A stretch of DNA of 64,000 bases from Canna indica. Taxonomy: Eukaryota; Streptophyta; Magnoliopsida; Zingiberales; Cannaceae. Positions within the stretch are counted from its first letter, which is position 1. Every line of letters starts with the position of its first letter. Positions 22,600 through 34,791 of the stretch are shown piece by piece. Below the pieces are notes generated by a model. That model did no database searches. It saw nothing but the letters and a program-made list of their open reading frames with translations, and was not told the DNA's origin. The stretch covers positions 30,224,501 through 30,288,500 of the forward strand of contig CP136894.1 of NCBI GenBank assembly GCA_034359265.1, in the 5' to 3' direction. A program made the position numbers and the translations under genes.

Positions 22600-25325
22600 G
22601 AGAAGGGCGCTGAGGCATCTAGGGTAGTAGTGACAGGTAACATTATTGTTGGTTCCGCTATTGCATTTGTTTTGTTTGATCCAGGTGCTACGCATTCATT
22701 TGTTTCTGCATTGTTCGCTGCTAAATTGTCGGGAAACCCTCTATACTCGATTTGCCTCTTGTGGTATCTACGCCTATAGGCGATCATGTGTTGGCAGAGA
22801 TAGTCTTTTGGGGCTAGGAGGTGGTCATTTGTGGGCATGTGTTGATGGCCAAGTTGACACTTCTACCGATGTTAGAGCTGGATATGATTTTGGGCATGGA
22901 CTGGTTGGCAGACCATTTCACCTCAGTGAGTTGCAGGGCTAAGACTGTTATCTTCAATAAGCTCGGATTGCCCCAGTTTACATTTCAGGGTGAGGGAAGG
23001 GGTGACTTGATGGTGGCCATTTCAGCTCTCAAGGCCCGGAAGCTGCTTCTAGGCGGTTGCTAGTCTTTCCTGGCCATTGTGTCTACGGTTGAGGGAAGCA
23101 GAGGTGCGACTAGGAGAATTGAGGGAACGCCAGTGGTATGCGGGTTCTCTAATATATTCCCAGCATTTGGCCATGTGGTGTTGAGGGAAGGGGTAAAGAT
23201 GGACCCCGCAAAGATAGAAGCAGTCGAGAATTGGAAGAGGTCGGCTAATGTCACAGAGATTCGCAGCTTCCTGGTGTTGGCAGGCTATTACAGGAAATTT
23301 GTGGAGAACTTCTCCAGGATTGCAGCGCCATTGACTCGCCTGACTCAAAAAATGGTTAAGTTCATATGGGACAGTAAGTGTGAGGAGAGCTTTCAGAAGC
23401 TCAAGGATTGCTTGTCGTCAACACCGGTCCTAGCTACACCCTCGGGCTCAAGAGGGTTCGTTGTCTATTGTGATGCCTCTCGAGTCAGCTTGGGTTGTAT
23501 TTTAATGCAGAATGACAGGGTGATAGTTTATGCCTCCTGGCAGTTGAAGGTCAACGAGAAGAATTACCTGACTCATGATCTTGAGCTAGCAGCAGTGGTG
23601 TTTGCATTGAAGTTGTGGCGTCACTACAGTTATGACGAGCCTTGTGAGATATACACTAATCATAAGAGCCTCCAGTATTTGCTCACCCATAAGGAATTGA
23701 ACCTAAGGTAGAGATGGTGGCTTAAACTCTTGAAGGACTATGACTGAACGATCATGTACTATCCGGAAAAGGCTAATGTGGTGGTGGATGCTTTGAGCAG
23801 GAAATCTATGGGCAATCATGGACACTTGGCAGTTAGGAGGAGGCCGTCGGCCCAGGATTTGGCCATGTGTTTGGATGGCGGGGCAACCTTGTTAGTGTTA
23901 GTCCACATTGGTGGATATGTTGCAGGCAGCGTAAGAGGAGGATGCTTTTTGTGCCCTGACTAAGGATCTGGTCAAGAGGGGTGATGTTGATAATGGCTTT
24001 GGTATTGGCGCGGAGGATGTTTTGAGATTTAAGAATAGGGTTGTGGTGCCAGTCGTGGCCGAGGCCCACTGGCAGGTGCTAGAGATGGTTCTCAGTTCTC
24101 ATACACCATGCATCTGGGAGCCACAAAGATGTACCGTGACCTAAGGTAGAATTATTGGTGGAAAGGTATGAAGAGAGAGGTGGCAAGGTTCGTGTCCAAG
24201 TGCTTGGTGTGTCAGCAGGTGAAGGCCGAACATCTAAAGATGACAGGGTTACTCCAGAACTTAGAAGTGCTAGAGTGGAAATGGGAAAAGATAACCCAGA
24301 ATTTTGTAACAGGGTTGCCAAGGTCGGGAAAGGGCAATGATTCCATCTGGGTAGTGGTGGATCACATAACCAAGACGACACATTTTATACCAATCAAGAC
24401 TACCTTCTCAGCTGAGCAGTATGCGAGGTTATTTTTGGATCGGATCGTCGCTTATCATGGTGTCTCTGTTATGATCATCTCAAATCGGGGCACTCAGTTC
24501 ACAACTCGGTTCGGGCAGTGTTTTCAAGAGGCGTTGGGCACTCAGGTTCGGTTCAGCACTGCATTTCACCCTCAGACATATGGTCAGTCGGAGCGGACCA
24601 TTTAGACTCTGGAGGACATGATGAGAGCAGGTGTCCTCGATTTGGAGGATAGTTGGGAGAAGCACTTGCCCCTACTTGAGTTTGCCTACAATAACAGCTT
24701 TCATAGCAGCATCGGGATAGCCCCTTTCGAAGCACTTTATGGGCAGCGATGTAGGTCACCTGTGGGCTGGTTTGAGGCAGAGGATTCCCTTATGATGGGA
24801 CCCGACCTGGTTGAGGAGGCAGAAGATAAGGTGAAGCTAATCAGGGAAAGGTTATTGGAAGCTCAAAGTCGCCAGGAAATGTGTGCTGATGGAAAGGTCA
24901 GGGAGGTAGAGTTTGCTGAGGGGGGACATGGTTTTCCTCATGGTATCCCTATGAAAGGGGTAGTGAGGTTTGGGAAGAGAGGGAAGTTAAGCCCTAGGTT
25001 TATCGGGTCGTTCCCTATTCTCAAACGTAGAGGAGCAGTGGCATATGAGTTGGCCTTACCTCCCAGTATGAACCTAGTGCATCTAGTGTTCCAAGTATCC
25101 ATGCTTAAGAAGTATATTCGGGATGAGTCCCAAGTGATTGAGCCAGTGGAGGTGCTAGACTGTTAGATCAAAAAATTGAGATCCAAGGAGATTCCTCTGG
25201 TAAAGGTAAGGTGGGAGCACCATTCCGGGCAGGAGGCCACCTAGGAGGTGGAGCAGGATATGAGGGAGCGATATCCCTCATTGTTTGATAAATCTAGTAA
25301 GTCCTTAAGTCTTTCTAAAATTTGA
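22600..25325 (+). pseudogene. pol: Gy1 pol: protease, RNase H, integrase, chromodomain-like tail
   Basis: The protease at about 22620-22990 contains LFDPGATHSF and has frameshifts. The reverse transcriptase palm is deleted between about 23155 and 23165. The connection and RNase H (23200-23730) contain [11 protein letters not shown] and [17 protein letters not shown]. The integrase has a zinc-binding part (CLVCQQVK, 24200) and a catalytic core (24290-24610): VVVDHITKT, then IISNRGTQF where the catalytic Asp is Asn, then GQSERTI with the Glu kept. The C-terminal domain runs to 25166 and a chromodomain-like end (VKVRWEHHSGQEAT) to 25260, as in the Tekay/Del clade of chromoviruses. Stops include CAG-to-TAG at 23709. 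The element is dead. Confidence 0.9.
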
Positions 25326-25340
25326 GGATGAATTTTCCCT

Positions 25341-25352
25341 AAGGAGGGAGGA
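25341..25352 (+). other. Polypurine tract of Gy1
   Basis: AAGGAGGGAGGA lies one base before the 3' LTR start. It would prime plus-strand DNA synthesis during reverse transcription. Confidence 0.85.
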
Positions 25353-25882
25353 TTGTAATATCCGAGATATTATTTTTAATTTTTGTTATCTATTTTGTGT
25401 TGCCAGCCTAGCGGGCTAGTTCTAGGTCAAGCCAAGTCGACTCATGATCCGGTGCGAGCTTGAGAGCTCGGGTAAGTAAATCATGGATTGTATATTTTAT
25501 TTGCTCGATTTATTTAATTGTGTTGCATGGGTGTGCTTGTGATTTGATGCTTGTGTGGAGCATGAGTTTAATTAAGCTAAGGCAGGTTAGCAGGTTGAAT
25601 TCAGGCTCGAGGCGGATGCGGGTTTGATATGGGTTGAGGGTTTGGGGAGGTAATTATAAACCCACCCCCCCCCCGCCCCCCATAGTCATGCGGGTCCCTT
25701 TTGGAGCCGCACAGGAAATTTAGAGAGAGGAGCAGCCGAGCCGCCCCTCTCCCCCTCTTGGAGCTGCCTCCAAGGGTCAAGTCGCCCCTTCCCCCTTGTT
25801 TGAGCCGAGCTGCCGCACTCTTTGAGGCCGAATTCGGAGGCCGCCGATTGGGAATTTTCCCCGATTTCTTTTTCCTAATCAT

Positions 25883-28501
25883 GTGAGTGGTTTGCCTCTC
25901 CTTTCCTTGAATTTTCACTTCGTGTTCTTGAAATCGAGGTGTTCTTGTTGGTTTTTCCGTTGAATCTTGAGTTCTTGCCGATTTCTTTTGTTGCCTTGAA
26001 AAGAGGAGGCCCGAAGACCCCCCCTATGGGGCTCGAGGGATGCTCGGCCAAGGAGGGAATTGGGTCACCCTCAAAGTGTTCGATGAAATGCCTAAGAAGA
26101 GTTCTTGATGTTATCTTTAAGATCTAGGCTTTGGATTAATTTCTTAAATTAAGTTCCTATGATGCCAATGCATGATTTGTATCTAGATATGTAAATATCC
26201 GCATATGAATCTATGTTTGCATGTGGAAAGATTAATCTCGATGCCATGTATGTTCATATTGGGACTTTTTACTTCTACTTCAAATTCTTTTAAATCATTT
26301 CAAACTTCAACCGAAAGTAAGTGTGACTAAATGATGTTCGTTAGCAAGTATGAAAGACAAATATAAACAATCAAACAAGGCAATGCAAACAAAAGAGATT
26401 ATAGTGGTTTGGCCAACCACCTACTCCACTACCCTGACTCCACACCAAGGATTTTTAACCAAATCCTTTATAGACTTTGTGTTTCCCTTTGAATACAACT
26501 GAGGACTCGGTTCTCAACCCTTTGTGAACTCCTCAAACCTATTCACCTAGGCAAAACACAATTCTTCAAAGTAAACCCTAAGTGTTTACACTAGCACACC
26601 AAGCGAGCTAATCAATCAAGAACAAGTTCAAGTAACAAGTAAAATTACAATGAAAATAGTTAAAGAGTAAACCACAACTAAAAGCTCTTTTCCAAGCCTT
26701 CAACGCCTCCAACTCCACAAGATGTTGAGGTCAAATCAAAGCCGGAGTCGAGGGAAGATGAGCGCTTGAGAGAAATCATCGATCAGAGAAGCAAGTGCGA
26801 GCAAATCAAGCTTAGAAGGCACAAATCTCACTTAGGAAGCTTTTATGAACAGTTGAGAGGTGTTAATGAAGGTTATTGATGGGTATTTATAACCCCTCAC
26901 TAGGAACAGCTCTCCAACAGGCGATTTTTTGCCCGTTGGATGCCGATCGATCGACCGCCCAACGTCCGCTAGGCTACTGCCCTTTCTTGGTCACATTCGG
27001 TCAACCGAATTTGCCACTGCCAATTTTTGGCTCTGTTCGGTCGATCGAAGTGGCCATTGCCATATCCTGCCTTGTTCGGTCGACCGACCGATCGATCGAA
27101 CCTGGGCTGAGGGTATTTTTTTACATTTGTTTTGATACACGATTTTCAATGGGTTCTGTTACCAAGTACATTTTGACTTGGATAACTTTAGAAATAGGCT
27201 TGGGATGAGATCCTAGCTAGGAATATATTACATAGAATCTATTTGATAATTTACAAATTCTACTTAATCTACATCCGAGCCTTTTTTGATGATTTTTGCA
27301 TTTCTCCGAGCGAAGTTCGCGTGCATATCGTAACCTCAACCTGAACTCAAAACTTCACACATATATTAAATACATGTTTTGTTGTCATCAAAATAGACAT
27401 CGAAGCCAAAGGGGAACCTTGGGCCAACAAAATCATGATTAGAAATTATGATTTAATTTTTGTATGATTGAACTTGATGTTATAAATCTGTGGTGATGGT
27501 AATTTAGGATTTAATTGCTGTGATTTTCGGGTTAATTACCATATCATGCGGGAAACTCAACTTGTTGAAATGTCATAGTGAGATTGTTAATCCAAGGCTG
27601 ATTTTTGTAATCTCTGTTGTGATGCATATGGTTTACTGAACATAGTTGTGTAACCTATCATTTTAACTAGAAAACATAGTCTAGAACAATAGGACACACA
27701 TTGGGAATCAGATTTGGATTGGGTGAAGCAGTTTTGGGCTCAACAGTAAACTAAAAATAAAACCCTAAAACAAAATTCTAATTTTGGCAAATGGAGATTT
27801 TAATTGTATAATTAAAACTCAAGGGGCAGTATAATCTGTTAAGAGCCAACAAAATAAATTATATGCATAATATAAAACCTTATGGGTTGATGATATTATG
27901 AGTCCAGGCGTCGTGATCGGGCATAGTGTGTTACGACGTTTCCCAGTAAAGACATCCCTAAGATACCGTAGGAGACACTTGACTTAGGTCTTGTAAGCGC
28001 CATATCTTTATGAATGACGGAGAGGCTGGAATAGGAACCGGATTGCGGGCTTGGCCCGAAAGGTTGGATGGTTAATTCCTAACCTGTGTTTAAGGAATAA
28101 GTTCTGATGGGCGAATCCTGATTATTACTACGATTATTTGAGGAACAAGTTCGGATGGGCGAATCTCGATTATTCTTGGGCTATCTTTAAGGTTATGATT
28201 ATAGGATAAGTTCGGATGGGCCAATCCCGATTATCCTCATAACCCTTGAGTGTGATTTGTTGCCTTAGGGAACGGGTAGGCTGAGGCCTATTGTACTTCA
28301 CTGCTAAGTGAATTGGTTTGCCTTTGGGCATGTGATGGCCAGATGGCCTGTTAGCTAGTTATACCTCTTGATGCATTATCCCTGTATGAGACAGGGGCAT
28401 TTATTCATTTATTTGTGGTTGGTTTTTATGGTGGCGATTGGTAGAACCGCTCACTGAGTTCTTTCGAACTCACCCATTGTTTATTTTTGTTTTTTTTGCA
28501 G
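25883..28501 (+). other. Putative intron inside Gy1 LTR
   Basis: ATGTGAGTGG at 25881 is donor-like and lies about 225 bp after TATAAA. TTATTTTTGTTTTTTTTGCAG/AGC ends at 28501. Without the nested LTR-A the interval is about 1.5 kb. The same pair is seen in Gy2 and Gy3. Inference only. Confidence 0.4.
26297..27429 (-). mobile_element. LTR-A nested in Gy1 3' LTR, minus strand
   Basis: Its LTR start (reverse complement of CCAACA at 27424-27429) is intact. TATTTATA at 26884-26891 and palindromes GGTCGATCGA and TTCGGTCGACCGACCG up to about 27095 mark the promoter. The first 80-100 bp of the opposite end differ from other copies, so that terminus is degraded. AAATC at 26292-26296 and 27430-27434 may be the target duplication. 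The flanking Gy1 LTR sequence continues on both sides. Confidence 0.8.
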
Positions 28502-28868
28502 AGCCTGACTAGTAAGGTGGGCAGGAGCACTTGGCGCAGCTTGAGGGTAGAGGAGTCACATTGATCTCATAGCAGTCCTAATTAGGGGTCCTAGTCGAGT
28601 GTTTGGTAGTATTTCATGCACTTGTGTTTTGGAGTTGTAGTCCCTTGGGGACATTCATGTCTTTTATTCAGATTTCATTGTTAAAGTTTAAAGTAAACCA
28701 TTAAACTTGATTTATTCATTTCCGCATTTAAAATGTTTTGCTAAAACTTTACTTCTTAAATGGAATCTATTTTGGTTTCTCGCTCATGATAAAACCTATT
28801 ATTCTTTCTGCTCATGGGATAGGCTGCGGGGTATAGACACGTATACCCTGGCCGGTCATGTGACCCTA

Positions 28869-29745
28869 ACACAAGGGATCTATAGAGGTTGGCTAATGGT
28901 AAATTTCCCCTATAGCTAAAATTTTGGATTGATTGAGGCAACGACTTGCATGATAGGCCTACAGCTTAGCGGACCGACTAAGAATTGGATACATACATGG
29001 AAGGACCACAAGGTGGCAGACTCACCACCCCCTACATGGGAAGAGTTCAAGGCGGTTGTAGTGGAGCAGTATTTACCGTCGAGCATCCGTGATAAGCGGG
29101 CAAGAGAGTTCGATATGTTGTGTCATACAGGTGGCATGATAGTGTCAGACTATGAGATGGAGTTCACCCGGCTCTCAAAGTACCACCCTACTATGGTAGC
29201 TACTGAGACCGCCAAGGTCAAGAGGTTCGTTGGGGGGCTGAGGGCATAGATCGGTAGACTTATTCATTATACCAAGGACACCACATTTGCTTGGGTAGTG
29301 GATGATGCACTTCGGAAAGAAGTACTGGTGTCGTTCGAGAAAAATGACGAGCTCCCAAAGAAGAAGTTCCGACCTCAAGGATCTGGGGGCCGGCCTTAGC
29401 ACTCTGAGAAGATTGTTGCCGCAGCAGGGGACCCAATAGTAGCCGGGGCCGTGGAGGCCCAAAGATAGGGACAACTCGGCAGACATAGTCAAGGGGGTGC
29501 TACCCAGAAGTCAGAAGTGTTGCAGTGTGGCTGCTATAAGAGAAGGTACTAGGGGACTTGCTACAACTGCAAGGATGCATTTTTCAGGTGCAGGCAGGTT
29601 GGGTATTTCAAGAAAGATTGTCTGGACAAGGGTAGTCAGAGAACTGAGCAATCTAGATGGAAAGCGCCAATGTCAGTTGGTTCAGTGGCTCAGAAGGGTC
29701 AGATGCAGGGGAGGGGATAGCAGACTAGCCATTTTGAGAGGCTGA
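28869..29745 (+). pseudogene. gag: Gag of second Gy1 copy
   Basis: A leader piece (28869-28935) shared with the first copy is followed by a retrotransposon gag capsid domain at about 28940-29250 (TWEEFKAVVVEQYLP, DYEMEFTRLSKYHP). A stop at 29248, then an eroded zinc knuckle region at about 29555-29625 (CRQVGYFKKDC, with the zinc-ligand His replaced by Tyr). The upstream LTR end and PBS are missing. Third-copy equivalent: 51865-53060. Confidence 0.85.
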
Positions 29746-29762
29746 CTGCCAGGGTTTATGCT

Positions 29763-31120
29763 ATGAACTGGGATGGTGCTGGAGCATCTAAGGCAGTGGT
29801 AACAAGTACTCTTATAGTTAGTTCATCCGCTGCTTATGTGCTATTTGATCCGGGTGCCATGCACTCCTTTGTATGTGCTAGATTCGCTGCTAAGTTACAT
29901 GTGATACCTTCCTTGCTTGATGTGCCATATGTTGTGTTGATGCCTACGGGCGATGCAATATTAGCTGAGACAACTTTCCAAGAATGTGAGTTGCTCATTT
30001 GTGGGCTTGTTGAAGGCAGAATTGACACTCCTACCGATGCTTGAACTCAATGTTATACTCAGCATGGATTGGCTGGCGGATGACTTTACGTCAGTGGATT
30101 GCATGGCTAAGACTGCCATTTTCAGCAAGGCCGGATTGCTGCAATTCACCTTCCAAGGAGATGGGAGGGGTGAACCTATGGGAGTCATATCATCCCTAAA
30201 GGCTCGCAAACTACTTATGGGTGGCTGCTAGTCATTCCTGGCCTTCGTATATGTGGCCGACGAGGATAGGGGCATGGCAGGGAATGTCGGATGAACACAA
30301 GTGGTTTGTGTGTTCCTTGATGTGTTTCGCGAGGAGTTGCTAGGGTTGGCGCCAAGAAGAGAGATAGAATTTTGCATTGATTGTAGCTTGGTGTGAAACC
30401 GATCTCCATTCCACCCTATAGGATGGCATCAGCCGAACTCAGGGAATTAAAAACGTAGTTGCAAGAGTTGCTAGATTTGGGCTTCATCCGCCAGAGTGTG
30501 TCTCTGTGGGGTGCTCCAGTACTCTTCATGAAAAAGAAGGATGGGTCCATGCGCATGTGCATTGACTACAAGCAGCTTAACAAGTTGACAATCAAGAATC
30601 GTTACCCGCTTCCAATGATCGATAACCTATTCAACCAACTGCACGGGGCACAATGGTTGTCAAAAATAGATTTGAGGTCCGGATACCATCAGCTGAGAAT
30701 TCGGGACTTCGAGGTGCCTTAGACTGCCTTTAGGACTCGTTATGGCCACTTTGAGTTCCTAGTAATGTCCTTCAGGCTGACTAATTTGCCTACGGCTTTT
30801 ATGGATCTGATGAACCAAGTGTTTACCTGGATAAATTTATGATAGTCTTTATTGACGACATACTGGTATACTCCAAGAGTAGGGAGGAGCACTTTAAGCA
30901 TTTGAGGATGGTCTTGGAAACCCTCAAGGAGCACCGGTTGTATGCCAAATTCACCAAGTGCGAGTTCTGGTTGGAGAGTGCAGGGTTCTTGGGCCATGTA
31001 GTGTCCAAGGAAGGGGTAAGAGTGGAACTAGCAAAGGAGGAGGCAGTACAGAACAGGAGGCAGCCGACTAGTGTGCCTGAGATCCGTAGTTTCTTGGGGT
31101 TGGCCGGGTATTAGAGACAA
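29763..31120 (+). pseudogene. pol: Protease and reverse transcriptase of second Gy1 copy
   Basis: The protease (29763-30230) contains LFDPGAMHSF. The reverse transcriptase (about 30380-31120) is the most complete in the window: [34 protein letters not shown], and the catalytic motif FIDDILVYS (30840-30870) with both Asp residues. The connection continues to EIRSFLGLAGY. Damage: frameshifts near 30385 and 30825, stops at 30228 and 30721, and a stop after LAGY at 31112. The family's role is copying element RNA into DNA. Confidence 0.9.
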
Positions 31121-31123
31121 TTT

Positions 31124-31792
31124 ATGGAAAAAAATTCCAGAATCGCAGCTCCTTTGACTCGGTTGACCCATATGAAGGTCAAATTTGTTTGGGATGAGAA
31201 GTATGAGGAGAGCTTTCAGAAGCTCAAAGAATGCTTGACGTTCGCGCCAGTGTTGGACGTACCTTCAAGCTCGGGAGGATTCGTGGTCTACTATGATGCC
31301 TCTTGGATTGGCTTGGGCTGTGTTCTGATGCAGTATGGCAGGGTAATAGCCTATGCGTCCCGCCAGTTGAAGGTTCTTGAGAAGAACTACTTGACACATG
31401 ACCTAGAACTGGCACCAATGGTATTTGCATTGAAGCTATGGTGCCACTACCTGTACGGCGAGGCCTCTGAGATTTATGCTGATTACAAGAGCCTCCAGTA
31501 CCTGCTTACCCAGAAGGAGCTGAACCTTAGGCAAAGGAGGTGGCTTGAACATCTAAAGGACTATGATTGCACCATTATGTACCCTCCCAGGAAGGCCAAT
31601 GTAGTGGCGGATGCCCTGAGGAGAAAATCCATGGGCAGCTTTGCCCACCTGGTTGTCAAGAGGAGGTCGCTAGCTCGGGAGCTAGCACTATGCCTGGATG
31701 GGGGAGTAGTCCTGTCAGTATCAGATTCAGGTACTCTGGTGGTTCACCTGCGGGTACAGTCCACCCTGGTGGATATCCTACGTACCACGTAG
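31124..31792 (+). pseudogene. RNase H of second Gy1 copy, first copy of a duplication
   Basis: This open block encodes the RNase H domain ([52 protein letters not shown]) and the start of the tether ([16 protein letters not shown]). Its 3' end reads DILRTT-stop, then a piece of the integrase-proximal linker ([12 protein letters not shown]), which runs straight into a second RNase H start at 31825. Confidence 0.88.
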
Positions 31793-31799
31793 GAGGAGG

Positions 31800-32177
31800 A
31801 CGCTTTTTGTTCCTTGACAAAGATGACGCCTCTCAGGTTGGCCTGGGCTGTGTCCTAATGCAGTTTGGTAGGGTTATTACCTATGTGTCTCGTCAGTTGA
31901 AAGTGCATGAAAAGAATTATCCAGCCCACGATTGGGAACTGGTGGTTGTAGTGGTTGCTCTAAAGTTATGGCATCACTACTAGTACGGTGAGGCTTGTGA
32001 GATTTATACCGACCACAAAAGCCTCCAGTACTTGCTCACCCAAAATGAGCTCAATTTAAGACAAAAAAAGATGGCTCGAACTCCTGAATGATTATGATTG
32101 TACCATCTTGTATCACCCTAGGAAGGCCAATGTTGTGGCAGACACACGGAGCAGAAAGTCTATGGGCAGCCTATCCC
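31800..32177 (+). pseudogene. Second RNase H copy, interrupted by solo LTR
   Basis: It starts [17 protein letters not shown] at 31825 and repeats the RNase H domain ([42 protein letters not shown]), with a stop at 31981 and a frameshift after 32060. The repeat distance is about 530 bp. It differs clearly from the first copy, so it is an old duplication or a recombination between diverged Gy1 elements. The copy continues after the nested LTR at 34792. Confidence 0.85.
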
Positions 32178-34786
32178 TATCACACCCCAACTGAGGGTAG
32201 TGTGACCGTCCAGGGCCTACATCCTACCCTATAACCTACTGTCTACACTGACATATAAGAAACCATAACATCTCGATATAAAGAAATCTCAATGCAAGCT
32301 TTATTTAAAATTTTTCAAAGTTCACAATATATGTTTTCAAACCAAAGAAGAAAACCAACATCGTAACAATACGAACATCTCAAGTATCAAAGTTTTACAA
32401 ACTTTTCCAAAACACAACTGTCAGTGCAGAAAAGGAAAAAACAACTACTAAGACACTGGACTATGACCCTAGGACGCCGCTACGAGATATGGCACAACCA
32501 CTTGCCCTCCAGCTGCACCATGCCGACAAGCCGCAATCACTGCTCATGCTTTGCAAAAACAAGAAAACAAACTGTGAGTCCACTTGGGACTAAATGAGCA
32601 GTTCTTCTGAACCTCCACATAATCCTCAGTTAGTCATGCATAACATATAAGACAACATTGTATATAATCAGGGAGGTAAGTTACTTTTTTAAATGCGGCT
32701 ACTGGCCCTATAGGTCATGCTGTATAAACTATATAGGTAAAAACCTGCCATAACGTCCTATCAAGCCTCTAGCATCCGGCCCTTGGGCCTAATCATGGTA
32801 TAAGAATCCCGACTATAACCGGCCCTACCATACAAGGTAGAATCACACTAGCCGTTCGGCCACATTATATCAAGATGTAAACAATAAATCCCGGGCCATC
32901 GACTAGGATGGTCTACTAGTCTCCGGACACCGTCTGGGGTAGGGATAGCTAGTCCCACCCAACTGGGGTCTAACACCTAGCAGGCCCGCTGGTGCATCTC
33001 AAGATCTAATCACTAGCTGAGCTAAGCATTGGTCATTTCCGACCTCCACGCTTCTCGGCGGACCATCTCAAGCACATCACACAATCAAGTGTCCTAGGGT
33101 TTTCTTATATACATTTTGGGCCGTTGCCCGTATCCGGCCCTAATCCGGCCTGCAGGGTCAACAATTCAATGATGCCCTTCCAAAAAGTGTACACCTAATA
33201 ATACTAGGTTTCCAAAGATAAATACTGGAAGTCCTAGAAGTTGCATCATTTCCTAGTTCAGTTTTCATATCTATTATGCACCTTAGGATGTCCTACATGT
33301 TATCTAGCGTTATATGCTACCTTGGGTGAGGAATTCTGTAAACCGAATTTAGAATTCTATATATTGCATATAGAATTAAATTCAATATGGAACATCGTAT
33401 CTAGCGTGGTAAAAATATCCCAATGGCACTTACCAAATTAATCATGGGTAGCAACATCATGAAGAACTCGAATTAAAGAGGCAATTAATTCAATGATTAA
33501 AACAATAAGGAACATACATTAAGCATAGCAACAATTTAACATGATACGAGGGATTAAATGAAACCTTTCTTTGAATACATATACCATAACCATCATATCC
33601 ATAAGGGCATTAGCAAGAACATTTCCAAAATATGATAATGAAGGTCTATCACTAAACAATTCATATGATAAGCGAGAAATTATGTAACATGAATATGAAT
33701 TAGCATCAAACGGAAAGGTACGAACAAGTACCCATATCATTCGGTTTCCCCCTTTTTTTTCCCTTGCTTGGCCGAAGCTTGAGCAAGGTAATTCTTGCTC
33801 GGCCGAACCCTATGGATGGGAAGGGGCTGACATTTCATGCATAATTTATATGCATCAGTCTACGGATCTAATGTTTAACAACAAACAAAACTCGAAATCA
33901 TGCATCTTAACTCAAACAGTCCACACTCTCCATTCATACCACTGATCGGCCGACTCAAGCAGGGTAAATCCTTGCTCGATCGAGTCCTCAAATTGAAGGG
34001 GGCATGGCTGCAGCAAGAACACCTTATGAAGTCGTAGATCTAGCATATCATGAACACCAAGAGATCTACGGGCTGTGAAACGAGCGAGGAAAATTTGGTG
34101 AAATTTTTGGCATGACCTTTCCCCTATTTCCTCAACTCGGCAGTCCACAAAAATGCAAAAAAGCCATGATCTAATACATAAGATCACATGCACATACATC
34201 GATTTAAAACTCTACTCAAAGAAACTCGTCGATCGGCGAAAACTCATGAAGAAAAATTCAATTTCAAATCTCATAGGGCCGGCCACCCGCCTCCCCTCAA
34301 AAGCATGATAAGCACTCACTTAGATCGGATCATGAAGAAATCTTGAAGAAAATGGGCTGCCGATCTCCTCGAGCGTCGTCGCAAACTCGACGCCGACAAG
34401 ATCTCCACCTCCTCTCTCCCTTTCTCCCTCTTGATGGGCTGCGTGCGGCTCTCTCTTTTTGGGACGCATGGGTGGCTTGGGTGAGGGGTTTTATTCCCCT
34501 CATCCAGTGACCCAAATGCCCCTCACTTGACTTGACTTCTATTCGGTTCGATCCGAGTCCGATTCAGACTCCGATCCAATCCGCACTCATGAGTCGAACT
34601 CGACATAATAAGACATCATAAGCAAGAAAGGAAATAACCATTGAACCCATTTAACTTCATATTTCCATGGGTCGGGTTATACCTTCTACTCGAGGTGATT
34701 CCCACGACTCGACCCGACTAACCTCCGATCCGGTGCGCTGCACCAAAGATAGATTTTTATATTAGGAAATTTTTTTGGGTCTTACA
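32178..34786 (-). mobile_element. Gy2 solo LTR with 5-bp target duplication
   Basis: On the minus strand it runs TGTAAGACCC...CAGTTGGGGTGTGATA, 2609 bp, with the last CA mutated to TA. ATCCC flanks it at 32173-32177 and 34787-34791. The interrupted pol frame resumes on the far side. It carries the minus-strand hairpin at about 32575-32593 (TGAGTCC/GGACT), the GGCCGAGCAAG blocks at about 33780-33980 and a GTGAGTG site near 34317. Small open frames inside look non-coding. Confidence 0.93.
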
Positions 34787-34791
34787 ATCCC

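Larger units (their letters stand above)
25354..28868 (+). mobile_element. Gy1 3' LTR, with nested LTR-A
   Basis: It starts TGTAATATCCGAG after the polypurine tract. TATAAA is at 25655-25660 next to a C-rich run, a donor-like GTGAGTGG at 25883, nested LTR-A at 26297-27429, repeated AAGTTCGGATGGGC words at 28085-28245, the hairpin TGAGTTC/GAACTCA at 28455-28472 and TTTTTTTTGCAG with AG at 28500-28501. It loses its last bases at 28868 (GTGACCCTAAC), where it is fused to the interior of the next Gy1 copy. Its first 100 bp differ from the 5' LTR at several positions, so the insertion is not recent. Confidence 0.85.

Noticed and set aside
23049..23348. A 99-codon minus-strand open frame, and similar ones opposite Gy1 pol
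   Set aside because: They mirror the Gy1 RNase H and integrase reading on the plus strand and show no family resemblance of their own.
26292..27434. AAATC as a certain target duplication of the nested LTR-A
   Set aside because: One end of that LTR lacks its TG terminus and the flank is AT-rich, so a 5-bp match may be chance; it is kept only as a possibility.
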